From an uncultured Microbacterium sp. (GTDB lineage Bacteria; Actinomycetota; Actinomycetes; Actinomycetales; Microbacteriaceae): DNA of 64,000 nt. The stretch lies in contig NZ_CANKZA010000003.1 in assembly GCF_947488465.1 (NCBI RefSeq), positions 186,001 to 250,000 of the forward strand, given 5' to 3'. Within the stretch, counting starts at the first letter, position 1. Each line of letters begins with the position of its first letter. Below, one piece after another: positions 15,682 to 24,492 of the stretch. The translations under genes and the position numbers were made by a program. Below the pieces are notes generated by a model, which made no database searches, had not been told where the DNA came from, and saw nothing but the letters and a program-made list of their open reading frames with translations.

Positions 15682-16461
15682 TCAGCCGAAGCGGCCGGAG
15701 ACGTAGTCCTCGGTGGCCTGGACGGCCGGCGTCGTGAAGATCGAGTTCGTGTCGTTGTACTCGATGAGCTTGCCGGGCTTGCCGGTGCCGGCGATGTTGA
15801 AGAACGCCGTCTTGTCGGAGACGCGCGACGCCTGCTGCATGTTGTGCGTCACGATGACGATCGTGTAGTCCTTCTTCAGCTCCTGGATGAGCTCCTCGAT
15901 CGCGAACGTCGAGATCGGGTCGAGCGCGGAGCACGGCTCGTCCATCAGCAGCACGTCGGGGGAGACCGCGATTGCACGCGCGATGCAGAGGCGCTGCTGC
16001 TGACCGCCTGAGAGGCCGGAGCCGGGCTTGTCGAGGCGGTCCTTGACCTCGTTCCAGAGGTTCGCGCCCTGCAGAGACTGCTCGACGAGCGTGTCGGCGT
16101 CGCTCTTCGAGAGTCGCTTGTTGTTGAGCTTGACCCCGGCGAGCACGTTCTCTTTGATCGACATCGTGGGGAACGGGTTGGGGCGCTGGAAGACCATACC
16201 CACCTGGCGGCGCACGAGCACCGGGTCTACTCCGGGGCCGTACAGGTCGTCACCGTCGAGGAGGACCTCGCCCTCGACGCGTGCGCCGGGGATCACCTCG
16301 TGCATGCGGTTCAGGGTGCGCAGGAACGTGGACTTTCCACAGCCGGACGGACCGATGAAGGCGGTCACGCTGCGCGGCTGGATGTCGAGGGAGACACCCT
16401 CGACAGCGAGGAAGTCGCTGTAGTAGACGTTGAGGTCGTTGACTTCGATGCTCTTAGACAC
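15682..16461 (-). CDS. pstB: Phosphate ABC transporter ATP-binding protein PstB
   Basis: The 259-residue ATPase has Walker [10 protein letters not shown], the ABC signature LSGGQQQRL, and Walker [14 protein letters not shown] followed by the switch His in IVTHN. It energises phosphate import through PstC/PstA. It is the last gene of the minus-strand pstSCAB operon, starting about 50 bp after pstA. An intergenic inverted repeat follows its stop. Confidence 0.97.
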   Translation of the reverse strand: MSKSIEVNDLNVYYSDFLAVEGVSLDIQPRSVTAFIGPSGCGKSTFLRTLNRMHEVIPGARVEGEVLLDGDDLYGPGVDPVLVRRQVGMVFQRPNPFPTMSIKENVLAGVKLNNKRLSKSDADTLVEQSLQGANLWNEVKDRLDKPGSGLSGGQQQRLCIARAIAVSPDVLLMDEPCSALDPISTFAIEELIQELKKDYTIVIVTHNMQQASRVSDKTAFFNIAGTGKPGKLIEYNDTNSIFTTPAVQATEDYVSGRFG

Positions 16462-16509
16462 GGGGTACCTGTGATTTCGATTTCGAGAGGATGCGGGGGA
16501 TGCCGGGGC

Positions 16510-17613
16510 TCAGCGGCCGAGCTTGGGGGAGAAGAGCTTCGCGACCAGGCGGGCCACGAGGTTCAGGACCATGACGATGACGATGAGCGTCAGCGCGGCG
16601 GCCCATGCGCGGTCGATGTAGGCCGACGCGGGAGTGCCCTGGTTCATGTACTGCGAGTAGGCGAACACGGGAAGAGTCGCCATGCGGCCGTTGAACAGGT
16701 CGTAGTTCATCGATGTCGCGACGCCTGCCGTCAGCAGGAGCGGCGCGGTTTCGCCGATGACGCGCGAGATCGACAGCATGATGCCGGTCGTGATGCCGGC
16801 GATGGAGGTGGGAAGGACCACCTTGACGATCGTCAGCCACTTCGGCACGCCGAGCGCATACGACGCCTCGCGCAGCTCGTTCGGGACGAGGCGGAGCATC
16901 TCTTCGCTCGAGCGGACGACGACCGGAATCATCAGGACCGCGAGGGCGACCGAGCCCATGATGCCCATGCGCACGCCCGGTCCGAAGAAGAGCGCGAACA
17001 GGGCGAAGGCGAACAGACCCGCGACGATCGACGGGATGCCGGTCATCACGTCGACGAGGAAGCGGATGCCTTGCGCGAGGCGGCTGCTCTGTCCGTACTC
17101 GATCAAATAGATCGCGGTGAACAGGCCGATCGGGATTGAGACGATCGCGGCGGCGAGAGTGATCAGTAGTGTGCCGACGATCGCGTGCAGAGCGCCTCCG
17201 CCCTCACCCACGACGTTGCGCATGGAAGAGGTGAAGAACTCTGCCGAGATTCCCGCGACGCCGTTGGTGACGACGGTGAAGGTGACCGAGATCAGCGGCA
17301 CCATCGCGAGAGCGAACGCAGCCGAGACGATGCCGACGACCAGCCGGTCGACACCCTTGCGGCTGCCTTCGACGACGGTCGAGATGACCGCGATCAAGAT
17401 CAGGTAGGCGAGGACCGAGACGACGGCCCACCCCGGGATGTTGAACGATCCGCTCTCGGCGAGAGCGATGACACCGAAGATCGCGGCGCTGACGGCCGCG
17501 CTGAGTCCGAGGAGCGCCCAGGGAGCCCAGCGGGGAAGGTGTCCACTTGTCAGCCCGCTCGAGGTGCGCGGCGCCGACGTCGGGGTCTGGGAGGGAGCAG
17601 TGGTGATGGTCAT
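16510..17613 (-). CDS. pstA: Phosphate ABC transporter permease PstA
   Basis: The 367-residue protein has a polar Ser/Thr-rich N-terminus, then about seven to eight transmembrane helices. The inner-membrane permease signature ALGVPKWLTIVKVVLPTSIA couples to PstB. It forms the membrane channel with PstC. It begins 1 nt after the pstC stop, so the two are likely translationally coupled. Confidence 0.96.
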   Translation of the reverse strand: MTITTAPSQTPTSAPRTSSGLTSGHLPRWAPWALLGLSAAVSAAIFGVIALAESGSFNIPGWAVVSVLAYLILIAVISTVVEGSRKGVDRLVVGIVSAAFALAMVPLISVTFTVVTNGVAGISAEFFTSSMRNVVGEGGGALHAIVGTLLITLAAAIVSIPIGLFTAIYLIEYGQSSRLAQGIRFLVDVMTGIPSIVAGLFAFALFALFFGPGVRMGIMGSVALAVLMIPVVVRSSEEMLRLVPNELREASYALGVPKWLTIVKVVLPTSIAGITTGIMLSISRVIGETAPLLLTAGVATSMNYDLFNGRMATLPVFAYSQYMNQGTPASAYIDRAWAAALTLIVIVMVLNLVARLVAKLFSPKLGR

Positions 17614-17614
17614 G

Positions 17615-18568
17615 TCAGTTGGCTCCCGAGAATTCCTTGCGGCGGTCGACGACCCAGCGGGCGACGGCGTTCACAGCGAAGGTGACGATGAACAGGATCA
17701 AACCGGTGGCGATGAGCACGTTGATGTTCGTGCCGTAGGCCTCGGGGAAGGTCAGTGCGATGTTGGCCGGGATGGTCCCGGGGTTCTCGGCGGTGAGCAG
17801 TCGGATGTTGATCACGTTCGCCACCGACAGCACCATGGCCACGGCCATGGTTTCGCCGAGGGCGCGACCGAGGCCGAGCATGGACGCGGAGACGATGCCG
17901 CTGCGGCCGTAGGGGAAGACCGCCATGCGGATCATTTCCCAGCGGGTGGCGCCGAGGGCCAGGGCGGCCTCCTCGTGGAGGACCGGGGTCTGGAGGAAGA
18001 TTTCGCGGCAGATGGCCGTGATGATCGGGACGATCATCACGGCAAGCACGATGGCCGCGGTGAAGATCGTGCGCCCGGTGCCGGAGACGGTGCCCGCGAA
18101 GAGAGGGAACCATCCCATGTTCGCGTTCAGCCACATGTAGACCGGGAGGACGGCCGGGGCGAGCACCAGGATGCCCCAGAGGCCGAAGACGACCGAGGGC
18201 ACCGCAGCGAGGAGGTCGACGATGTAGCCGAGCGTCTGCGCGAGGCGGCGCGGTGCGTAGTGCGAGATGAACAGGGCCACGGCGACCGAGAGAGGAACGG
18301 CCATCACGAGCGCGAGAAGCGCGGCCCAGATGGTACCGAACGCAAGGGGCCAGACGTAGTCCCAGAAGTCGCTGCGGAGGATCGAGGCGGTCTCGTTGGT
18401 GGCTGAGATGCCCGGGACCGACTGGATGATCAGGAAGATCGCGACCGCCGCAAGAGTGACGAGGATCATTGCGCCGGCGGCCAGGGCGGTGCCCGAGAAC
18501 CAACGGTCGCCCGGTCGCTGCGGCGGCTTCGGCTTCGCAGTGACAGCCGCTTCGGTTGTCGTGGTCAT
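17615..18568 (-). CDS. pstC: Phosphate ABC transporter permease PstC
   Basis: The 317-residue protein has six transmembrane helices and the coupling-loop signature ALALGATRWEMIRMAVFPYG. AAAAGGA precedes the ATG. It follows pstS after a 73-bp gap that contains a strong hairpin, which probably lowers pstCAB relative to pstS mRNA. PstC and PstA form the transmembrane pore. Confidence 0.96.
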   Translation of the reverse strand: MTTTTEAAVTAKPKPPQRPGDRWFSGTALAAGAMILVTLAAVAIFLIIQSVPGISATNETASILRSDFWDYVWPLAFGTIWAALLALVMAVPLSVAVALFISHYAPRRLAQTLGYIVDLLAAVPSVVFGLWGILVLAPAVLPVYMWLNANMGWFPLFAGTVSGTGRTIFTAAIVLAVMIVPIITAICREIFLQTPVLHEEAALALGATRWEMIRMAVFPYGRSGIVSASMLGLGRALGETMAVAMVLSVANVINIRLLTAENPGTIPANIALTFPEAYGTNINVLIATGLILFIVTFAVNAVARWVVDRRKEFSGAN

Positions 18569-18601
18569 GGGTCCTTTTCCCTCGTCGGTGTGCTCAGGGG
18601 T

Positions 18602-18634
18602 GTACCCGGCCCGGCAGGATGCCGGGCCGGGTAC
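18602..18634 (-). terminator. Strong hairpin between pstS and pstC (attenuator or mRNA stabiliser)
   Basis: GTACCCGGCCCGGC and GCCGGGCCGGGTAC form a perfect 14-bp GC-rich stem with a 5-nt loop, just after the pstS stop. There is no T-run after it on the minus strand, so partial termination or 3'-end protection of pstS mRNA is more likely than full termination. Confidence 0.65.
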
Positions 18635-18641
18635 GGGGGTA

Positions 18642-19754
18642 TTACTGCGTGACGATCAGATCGAGCGCGGCCTGCATCGACTCGCGCTGCGAGTCGGAGA
18701 TGGGTGCGCTACCGGCTGCGGCGGCAGCGGCATCCTGACCCTCGGCGCTGATGACGAAGTCGAGGAAGCCCTTGACCAGCGGAGCCATCGTGGCGTCGGT
18801 GTATTCCTCGCACGCGACCATGTAGCTCACGAGCACGATCGGGTACGCGGCGGTGTCGGGCGTGCGGTCGAGAGCGATCGCGAGGTCACCCGCGGTGCGT
18901 CCTTCTTCGACCGGCGATGCGTCGACGACGGCGGCAGCGGCCTCCGGCGAGAACGCGACGAACTCGTCACCGATCTGAACAGCGACCTGACCGAAGCCTT
19001 CGGCGCGCGACGCGTCGGCGTAGCCGATCGTTCCCGTGCCACCCTCAACGGCAGCGACGACACCCGAGGTCTGCGGAGCAGCCTCACCGGCGACCGGCGT
19101 GGCCGGCCAGACGCCGTCGGCCTCCCACGTCCACACGTCGGGTGCAGCCTGGAACAGATAGTCGGTGAAGTTCTCGGTCGTACCCGAGTCGTCGGCGCGG
19201 TGAACCGGCGTGATGGCCAGGTCGGGCAGCGAGACACCCTCGTTGGTCGCGGCGATCGCCGGGTCGTTCCAGTTGGTGATCGTGCCGGCGAAGATGCCCG
19301 CGAGGGTGTCGGCGTCGAGGTTCAGCGTGTCGATGCCGTCGAGCTTGAAGATCACGGCGATCGGCGAGATGTAGGAAGGGATCTGGATGATGCCGGTGTC
19401 GGCGACGCAGGCACTGAACGGGCCCTCGGCGATCTCATCGGTCTTGAACGCGCGGTCGGAGCCGGCGAAGCCGACAGCGCCGGCTTGGAAGGACTCGCGT
19501 CCCGCGCCCGAACCGGACGGGTCGTAGGTGATGGTGCTGTCCGGGTTGGCCGTCTGGAAGCCGGCGGCCCAAGCCTGCACGGCGACGTCCTGTGCCGACG
19601 AGCCGGCACCGGCGAGTTCACCGGAGAGCGCGACGGCGCCATCGGTCGCGCCGTCGGTGGCAGCAGGAGTGCCTTCGTTCGATGCGCAAGCGGTGAGCGT
19701 AAGTGCCGCGATGGCGGCGACTGCGCCCAGCTGGGCGAGGCGGGTGAGCTTCAC
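18642..19754 (-). CDS. pstS: Phosphate-binding lipoprotein PstS
   Basis: The GTG at 19754 is preceded by GAAGGA at 6 nt spacing and gives a 370-residue protein. It has a lipoprotein signal (LTRLAQLGAVAAIAALTL, lipobox LTAC). The mature protein carries PstS hallmarks: AGSSAQDVAVQAWAAGF, TYDPSGSGAGRESF, and HRADDSGTTENFTDYL. It binds phosphate outside the membrane and delivers it to PstCA. An actinobacterial PHO box lies about 100 bp upstream. Confidence 0.96.
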   Translation of the reverse strand: MKLTRLAQLGAVAAIAALTLTACASNEGTPAATDGATDGAVALSGELAGAGSSAQDVAVQAWAAGFQTANPDSTITYDPSGSGAGRESFQAGAVGFAGSDRAFKTDEIAEGPFSACVADTGIIQIPSYISPIAVIFKLDGIDTLNLDADTLAGIFAGTITNWNDPAIAATNEGVSLPDLAITPVHRADDSGTTENFTDYLFQAAPDVWTWEADGVWPATPVAGEAAPQTSGVVAAVEGGTGTIGYADASRAEGFGQVAVQIGDEFVAFSPEAAAAVVDASPVEEGRTAGDLAIALDRTPDTAAYPIVLVSYMVACEEYTDATMAPLVKGFLDFVISAEGQDAAAAAAGSAPISDSQRESMQAALDLIVTQ

Positions 19755-19845
19755 GTGTGTGTCCTTCGGGATTGTCCTGTGATGGCAGCCCTGGTGCAGG
19801 GCCAGGCATGACCGTAGACACCGACTCTTACGAGAGTGCGCTGTG

Positions 19846-19865
19846 CCGGTAAACGACAGGTGAAC
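19846..19865 (-). promoter_or_regulatory. PHO box (PhoP-type direct repeat) of the pst operon
   Basis: On the minus strand GTTCACC (19865 to 19859) and GTTTACC (19854 to 19848) repeat with 11-bp periodicity, matching the actinobacterial PhoP-binding pattern of GTTCACC repeats. It lies in the 185-bp region between divergent pstS and the pls operon. Phosphate-starvation control of pstSCAB is therefore expected. Confidence 0.8.
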
Positions 19866-19939
19866 GGGTACGACGTTTTGCGCGCCGATTCCCGCGTCTG
19901 TTCTTCTGCGGTTCACCCGCCGGGGCTATCCTGTGCGCC

Positions 19940-20554
19940 ATGGCGAAGACGAGTAAGGCCGAGCGCGCGGCGCTCGAGGCGATCGAAGAGACCTCTGTTG
20001 CGGTGTCGCGCGCGAAGAAGACGGCCAAGCGGCTGCCGAAGAAGCAGGCATCCGGTCTCGCGGCCTACATCGATGACGCGCGGGATGCGGCCGACGTCTC
20101 CACCAAGAAGGTGCGCCGCAAGCCGAAGAAGGTCGTGAAGGATGCCGAGCGCGCGGCGCGCCGGTTGGAGCGCGCCGTGGCCAAGGCCGTCTCTGCGGCC
20201 GAGCGGAAAGCACAGTCGCGCGCCGACGCCCGCGCCGCTGCCGCCGCGGCCGAGCGGGCCGCTGAGGATGCCGCCGTGCGCGCCGCCGAGGCGAAGTCGC
20301 TGAAGAAGGCCGCGCGTCGCGCCGAAAAGGCTGCCGCGCGTGCGGAGCTCGACGCTGCGACGGCGGGAGACGCTCTCGCTGCAGAATTGTCCGCGCCCGC
20401 CGCAGACAGCGCGACCGATGACGCCACTGTTGGAGCTGCCGACAACGAGCTCGCTGCTTTGACCGTGGTGCAGCTGCGTGGGCGCGCGCGCGAGGCGGGT
20501 CACACGGGGTACTCGCGTCTGACCAAGACGCAGCTGATCGATCTCCTCTCCTGA
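19940..20554 (+). CDS. Lys/Ala-rich histone-like protein with C-terminal Rho-N/SAP-like domain
   Basis: The 204-residue protein is dominated by Lys, Ala, Arg and Glu and should form a long helix (for example KKVRRKPKKVVKDAERAARR). The last 40 residues, LAALTVVQLRGRAREAGHTG then YSRLTKTQLIDLLS, form a Rho-N/SAP-like nucleic-acid-binding helix pair. It probably binds DNA or RNA. TATCCT lies 7 nt before the ATG, so the transcript is near-leaderless. Only 2 nt separate its stop from the Pls-like gene, so the two form an operon. Its link to peptide synthesis is unexplained. Confidence 0.72.
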   Translation: MAKTSKAERAALEAIEETSVAVSRAKKTAKRLPKKQASGLAAYIDDARDAADVSTKKVRRKPKKVVKDAERAARRLERAVAKAVSAAERKAQSRADARAAAAAAERAAEDAAVRAAEAKSLKKAARRAEKAAARAELDAATAGDALAAELSAPAADSATDDATVGAADNELAALTVVQLRGRAREAGHTGYSRLTKTQLIDLLS

Positions 20555-20556
20555 AC

Positions 20557-23500
20557 GTGTCGGCATCCGGTCAGGAGATTCTGGATCGCTCGTCCGCGGC
20601 GCCGGAGCCTCGCACGCTCCTGGAGATCATCCGCGCGACGACGGCGCAATACCCGGAGGCATCGGCGATCGACGACGGCTCCGGAGCGCTCAGCTACCGA
20701 GAGTTGATGGCGCGCGTCGGCACGACTGCCGCACGCCTGCACGAAGCCGGAGTGCGCCGCGGCGACCGGGTCGGAGTGCGGATGCCGTCTGGCTCGAAAG
20801 AGCTGTACATCGCGATCCTCGCGATTCTCGCGGCCGGCGCTGCCTATGTGCCGGTCGACGTGGACGATCCCGATGAGCGGGCCCGGCTCGTCTTCGGCGA
20901 GGCGGGTGTGCGCGGTGTGATCACGGGCGCGGGAGCTTACGCGCCCGAATCCGCGGAAGATATGTCGCCCGCGGAATCTTCACTTTTCGCCGGTGATGCG
21001 CCGCATCCGTCCACCCATGCGATCGTGACCGTGCCGCCACCTACCGTCGACGATGATGCGTGGGTCATCTTCACGTCCGGGTCCACCGGGGTGCCGAAGG
21101 GGGTGGCGGTCTCGCACCGTTCGGCAGCCGCATTCGTCGATGCCGAAGCGCGCATCTTCGCGCAGAGCGAGCCCTTGGGGCCGAAAGACCGTGTGCTGGC
21201 CGGACTCTCGGTCGCCTTCGACGCGTCGTGCGAAGAGATGTGGCTCGCCTGGCGTCACGGCGCATGTCTTGTGCCCGCACCGCGCTCCCTCGTGCGCTCC
21301 GGTGAAGACCTCGCACCGTGGCTGCTGCGGCAGGGGATCACGGTGGTCTCCACTGTTCCGACGCTCGCCGCCATGTGGCCCGCGGATTCGATCGAGAACG
21401 TCCGCGTGCTGATCTTCGGCGGGGAGGCCTGCCCGCCTGAGCTCGCGACCCGTCTCGCGGCAGAAGGCCGCGAAGTCTGGAACACGTACGGCCCGACCGA
21501 GGCGACGGTGGTCGCCTGTGCCGCTCCGCTGGGCGTGCCGGGACCGGTTCGCATCGGCCTGCCGCTCGACGGCTGGAGCCTCGCGGTGGTCGATGCCGAG
21601 GGACAGGCCGTGCCCGAGGGAGGTGTCGGCGAACTGATCATCGGTGGGGTGGGGCTCGCGCGCTACCTCGATCCGGCGAAGGATGCCGAGAAGTATGCAC
21701 CGTTTCCGACGCTCGGGTGGGAACGCGCCTACCGCTCGGGTGACCTGGTGCGCTTCGAGAGCGCGGGCCTGATCTTCCAGGGTCGCGCCGATGACCAGGT
21801 CAAGGTCGGCGGACGCCGGATCGAGCTCGGTGAGGTCGAGGCTGCCCTCCAGGACCTCCCCGGGGTGACCGGTGCTGCCGCGGCGGTGCGGATGACCGAC
21901 GCAGGCGTGCCTGTTCTGGTCGGCTATCTCGCTGCGCCGCCGGATTTCGATCGACTCGCCGCTCGCGCCGACCTTGCGGCCCGGCTCCCGGCGCCGATGG
22001 TTCCGCTGCTCGCGGTTGTCGACGATCTGCCGATCCGCACCTCCGGCAAAGTGGACCGGGCGGCTCTTCCGTGGCCGCTCCCGAACGTCGAACTGCCGCA
22101 CACGGACTTCTCTCCGGGCGAAGCGTGGCTCGCGGAGCAGTGGCAGGCGGTTCTCGGCATGCCGGTCACGGGAACGAAGGTCGACTTCTTCGATCTCGGC
22201 GGCGGTTCGCTCGCGGCCGCGCAACTGGTCTCCCGCATCCGCACCCGTGTGCCGGAGTTCTCCGTCGCGGACATCTACGACGTTCCGCGCCTCGGTGCGA
22301 TGGCGACGGCGCTCGGTGCGGCGCTGCAGGACGACACCGACGCGACCTTCCACCGTCCCGCGCCGACGCCACGGCGCATGCAGTGGGTGCAGTCGCTCCT
22401 GGGCGTGCCGCTGTTCATCCTGTCCGGTATCCGGTGGCTGCTCTACCTCCTCACCGCGTCTGCCCTCCTGCGCCTCGCGCCCGGGTTCGACGTGCTGCCG
22501 GCGACCCCGTGGCCGGTGCTCGTCGTGGGGCTGCTCGTCTTCGCGACGCCGTTCGGGCGGATGGCGATATCTGCCGCGGCGGCCCGTGTGCTGTTGAGGC
22601 GCCTCCGACCCGGCGACTATCCCCGGGGCGGATGGGTGCACGTGCGGCTGTGGCTCGCGGAGCAGATCGCCGATCAGGTCGACGCGGTCGGCCTCGCGGG
22701 CGCTCCGTGGATCACCTATTACGCACGTGCGTTGGGCGCACGCATCGGCACCGGCGTCGATCTGCATGCGTTGCCTCCGATCACGGGGATGCTGGAAGCC
22801 GGCGACGGCGCTGCCATCGAACCCGAGGTCGATCTGTCCGGCTACTGGATCGACGGCGATGTGGTGCGCATCGGGGGCATCCGGATCGGCGCCGAAGCGA
22901 CGATCGGCTCGCGCAGCACGCTGGCTCCCGGTACCCGCATCGGCCGACGCGCCGAGATCGCCCCGGGTTCCGCTGTGTTCGGCCGGGTTCGTGCCGATCA
23001 GACGTGGGCCGGATCCCCCGCTGAGCGCACTGGCGGCCGGTCGGGGGAGTGGCCGACCGAGCGCGCGCCTGCTCCCACACGGTGGTTGTGGGCGTACGCG
23101 CTGTCGGCCGTTTTCCTGGCGATCCTGCCGATCCTCTCGTTCGCAGCCGGTGGCCTCGTCGTGGCGCGGGGCATCGTCGATGCGCCGACGCTCGGCACGG
23201 CTCTCGGTGGTGCCCTGCTGTGGCTCGTTCCCGGCGTGCTCGTCGCGGGAGCGGTCTACGCCGCCGCTGTGGTGATCTCGGTGCGGCTTCTGGCGATCCG
23301 ACTCACCGAGGGCACGCATCCGGTGCGCAGCCGCGTCGGTTGGCAGGCTTGGACGACCGAGCGTCTGCTCGACTCAGCGCGGACGGTCCTCTTCCCCCTG
23401 TACTCGAGCCTGTTCACGCCGGTATGGCTGCGGATGCTGGGCGCGCGCGTCGGGCGTGATGTCGAAGCATCCACCGTGCTCCTGATCCCGTCGATGGCCC

Positions 23501-24492
23501 GCATCGAAGACGGGGCATTCCTCGCTGACGACACGATGGTGGCGTCCTACGAACTTCGCGGCGGGTGGATGCGCCTGGGGCAGGTCCGCATCGGCAAGCG
23601 TGCGTTCTTGGGCAACTCCGGCATGGCCGCCCCCGGACACCGCGTGCCCCGTGACGGTCTGGTCGCCGTCCTCTCATCTGCTCCGTCGAAGGCCAAGGCA
23701 GGATCGTCATGGTTGGGCTCGCCCGCCGTGCGCCTGCGCCGACTCTCGGCCGAAGGCGATGAGACCCGTACATACCAGCCGCCCGTGCGGCTGCGGGTCG
23801 CGCGTGCGCTGTGGGAGATCGGTCGCATCGTTCCGGTCATCGTGACGTGCGGGATCGGGCTTCTCGTGATGTTCGCGCTTGCCGCCCTGATCGAGACGCT
23901 CGGATTGGTCTGGGCGGTCCTCCTGTCGGGGCTCGTGTTGCTGCTCACCGGAGCGCTCGCGGCGGGCCTCTCGACGATCGCCAAGTGGATCATCGTCGGC
24001 CCGATTCGCGCCGGCGAACAGCCCCTCTGGTCGAGCTTCGTCTGGCGTACCGAGGTATCCGACACGTTCACCGAGATGGTCGCCGCACCCTGGTTCGCCC
24101 GTGCCGCTGCCGGTACTCCCGCTCTCGCTGTGTGGCTGCGCTCGCTCGGCGCAACGATCGGGCGCGGAGTGTGGTGTGACAGCTACTGGCTCCCCGAGCC
24201 GGACCTCGTCACCCTCGGCGACGGATCGACGGTCAATCGCGGGTGCGTTGTGCAGACCCACCTGTTCCATGATCGAATCATGAGTATGGATACCGTCGAA
24301 CTGGAAGCCGGGGCGACCCTCGGGCCCCACAGCGTGATCCTTCCCGCTGCATCGATCGGCGCACACGCGACGGTGGGTCCGGCATCCCTCGTCATGCGTG
24401 GTGAGTCGGTGCCGGTCGGTTCGCGATGGAGTGGCAACCCGATCGGCCCCTGGCGTGCCGTCAAGGCGCGCGCCTACCAGTCGACATCGTGA
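20557..24492 (+). CDS. pls: Pls/PosA-type poly-amino-acid synthetase (single-module NRPS with membrane domains)
   Basis: The 1311-residue protein begins with an adenylation domain: A3 IFTSGSTGVPKG (about 170), A5 NTYGPTEATV (about 309), A7 YRSGDLVRF, A8 GRADDQVKVGGRRIELGEVE (about 410), and A10 RTSGKVDR. A carrier domain with Ser in DLGGGSLAAAQ (about 550) follows. No condensation or thioesterase domain is present. The C-terminal 700 residues alternate pairs of transmembrane helices with three left-handed beta-helix-like blocks, the architecture of epsilon-poly-L-lysine synthetase. Products in the family are cationic isopeptide homopolymers. The GTG start overlaps nothing; the stop overlaps the next gene (GTGA). 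Family assignment is firm; the product is predicted. Confidence 0.9.
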   Translation: MSASGQEILDRSSAAPEPRTLLEIIRATTAQYPEASAIDDGSGALSYRELMARVGTTAARLHEAGVRRGDRVGVRMPSGSKELYIAILAILAAGAAYVPVDVDDPDERARLVFGEAGVRGVITGAGAYAPESAEDMSPAESSLFAGDAPHPSTHAIVTVPPPTVDDDAWVIFTSGSTGVPKGVAVSHRSAAAFVDAEARIFAQSEPLGPKDRVLAGLSVAFDASCEEMWLAWRHGACLVPAPRSLVRSGEDLAPWLLRQGITVVSTVPTLAAMWPADSIENVRVLIFGGEACPPELATRLAAEGREVWNTYGPTEATVVACAAPLGVPGPVRIGLPLDGWSLAVVDAEGQAVPEGGVGELIIGGVGLARYLDPAKDAEKYAPFPTLGWERAYRSGDLVRFESAGLIFQGRADDQVKVGGRRIELGEVEAALQDLPGVTGAAAAVRMTDAGVPVLVGYLAAPPDFDRLAARADLAARLPAPMVPLLAVVDDLPIRTSGKVDRAALPWPLPNVELPHTDFSPGEAWLAEQWQAVLGMPVTGTKVDFFDLGGGSLAAAQLVSRIRTRVPEFSVADIYDVPRLGAMATALGAALQDDTDATFHRPAPTPRRMQWVQSLLGVPLFILSGIRWLLYLLTASALLRLAPGFDVLPATPWPVLVVGLLVFATPFGRMAISAAAARVLLRRLRPGDYPRGGWVHVRLWLAEQIADQVDAVGLAGAPWITYYARALGARIGTGVDLHALPPITGMLEAGDGAAIEPEVDLSGYWIDGDVVRIGGIRIGAEATIGSRSTLAPGTRIGRRAEIAPGSAVFGRVRADQTWAGSPAERTGGRSGEWPTERAPAPTRWLWAYALSAVFLAILPILSFAAGGLVVARGIVDAPTLGTALGGALLWLVPGVLVAGAVYAAAVVISVRLLAIRLTEGTHPVRSRVGWQAWTTERLLDSARTVLFPLYSSLFTPVWLRMLGARVGRDVEASTVLLIPSMARIEDGAFLADDTMVASYELRGGWMRLGQVRIGKRAFLGNSGMAAPGHRVPRDGLVAVLSSAPSKAKAGSSWLGSPAVRLRRLSAEGDETRTYQPPVRLRVARALWEIGRIVPVIVTCGIGLLVMFALAALIETLGLVWAVLLSGLVLLLTGALAAGLSTIAKWIIVGPIRAGEQPLWSSFVWRTEVSDTFTEMVAAPWFARAAAGTPALAVWLRSLGATIGRGVWCDSYWLPEPDLVTLGDGSTVNRGCVVQTHLFHDRIMSMDTVELEAGATLGPHSVILPAASIGAHATVGPASLVMRGESVPVGSRWSGNPIGPWRAVKARAYQSTS

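Noticed and set aside
20980..23319. A 779-codon open frame antisense to the Pls-like gene
   Set aside because: Long antisense frames are common in GC-rich coding DNA. The plus strand carries all adenylation motifs; the antisense protein is Arg/His/Asp-rich without a domain. The same applies to long antisense frames at 28536 to 30539, 36668 to 38248, 48023 to 49693 and 50616 to 52484.
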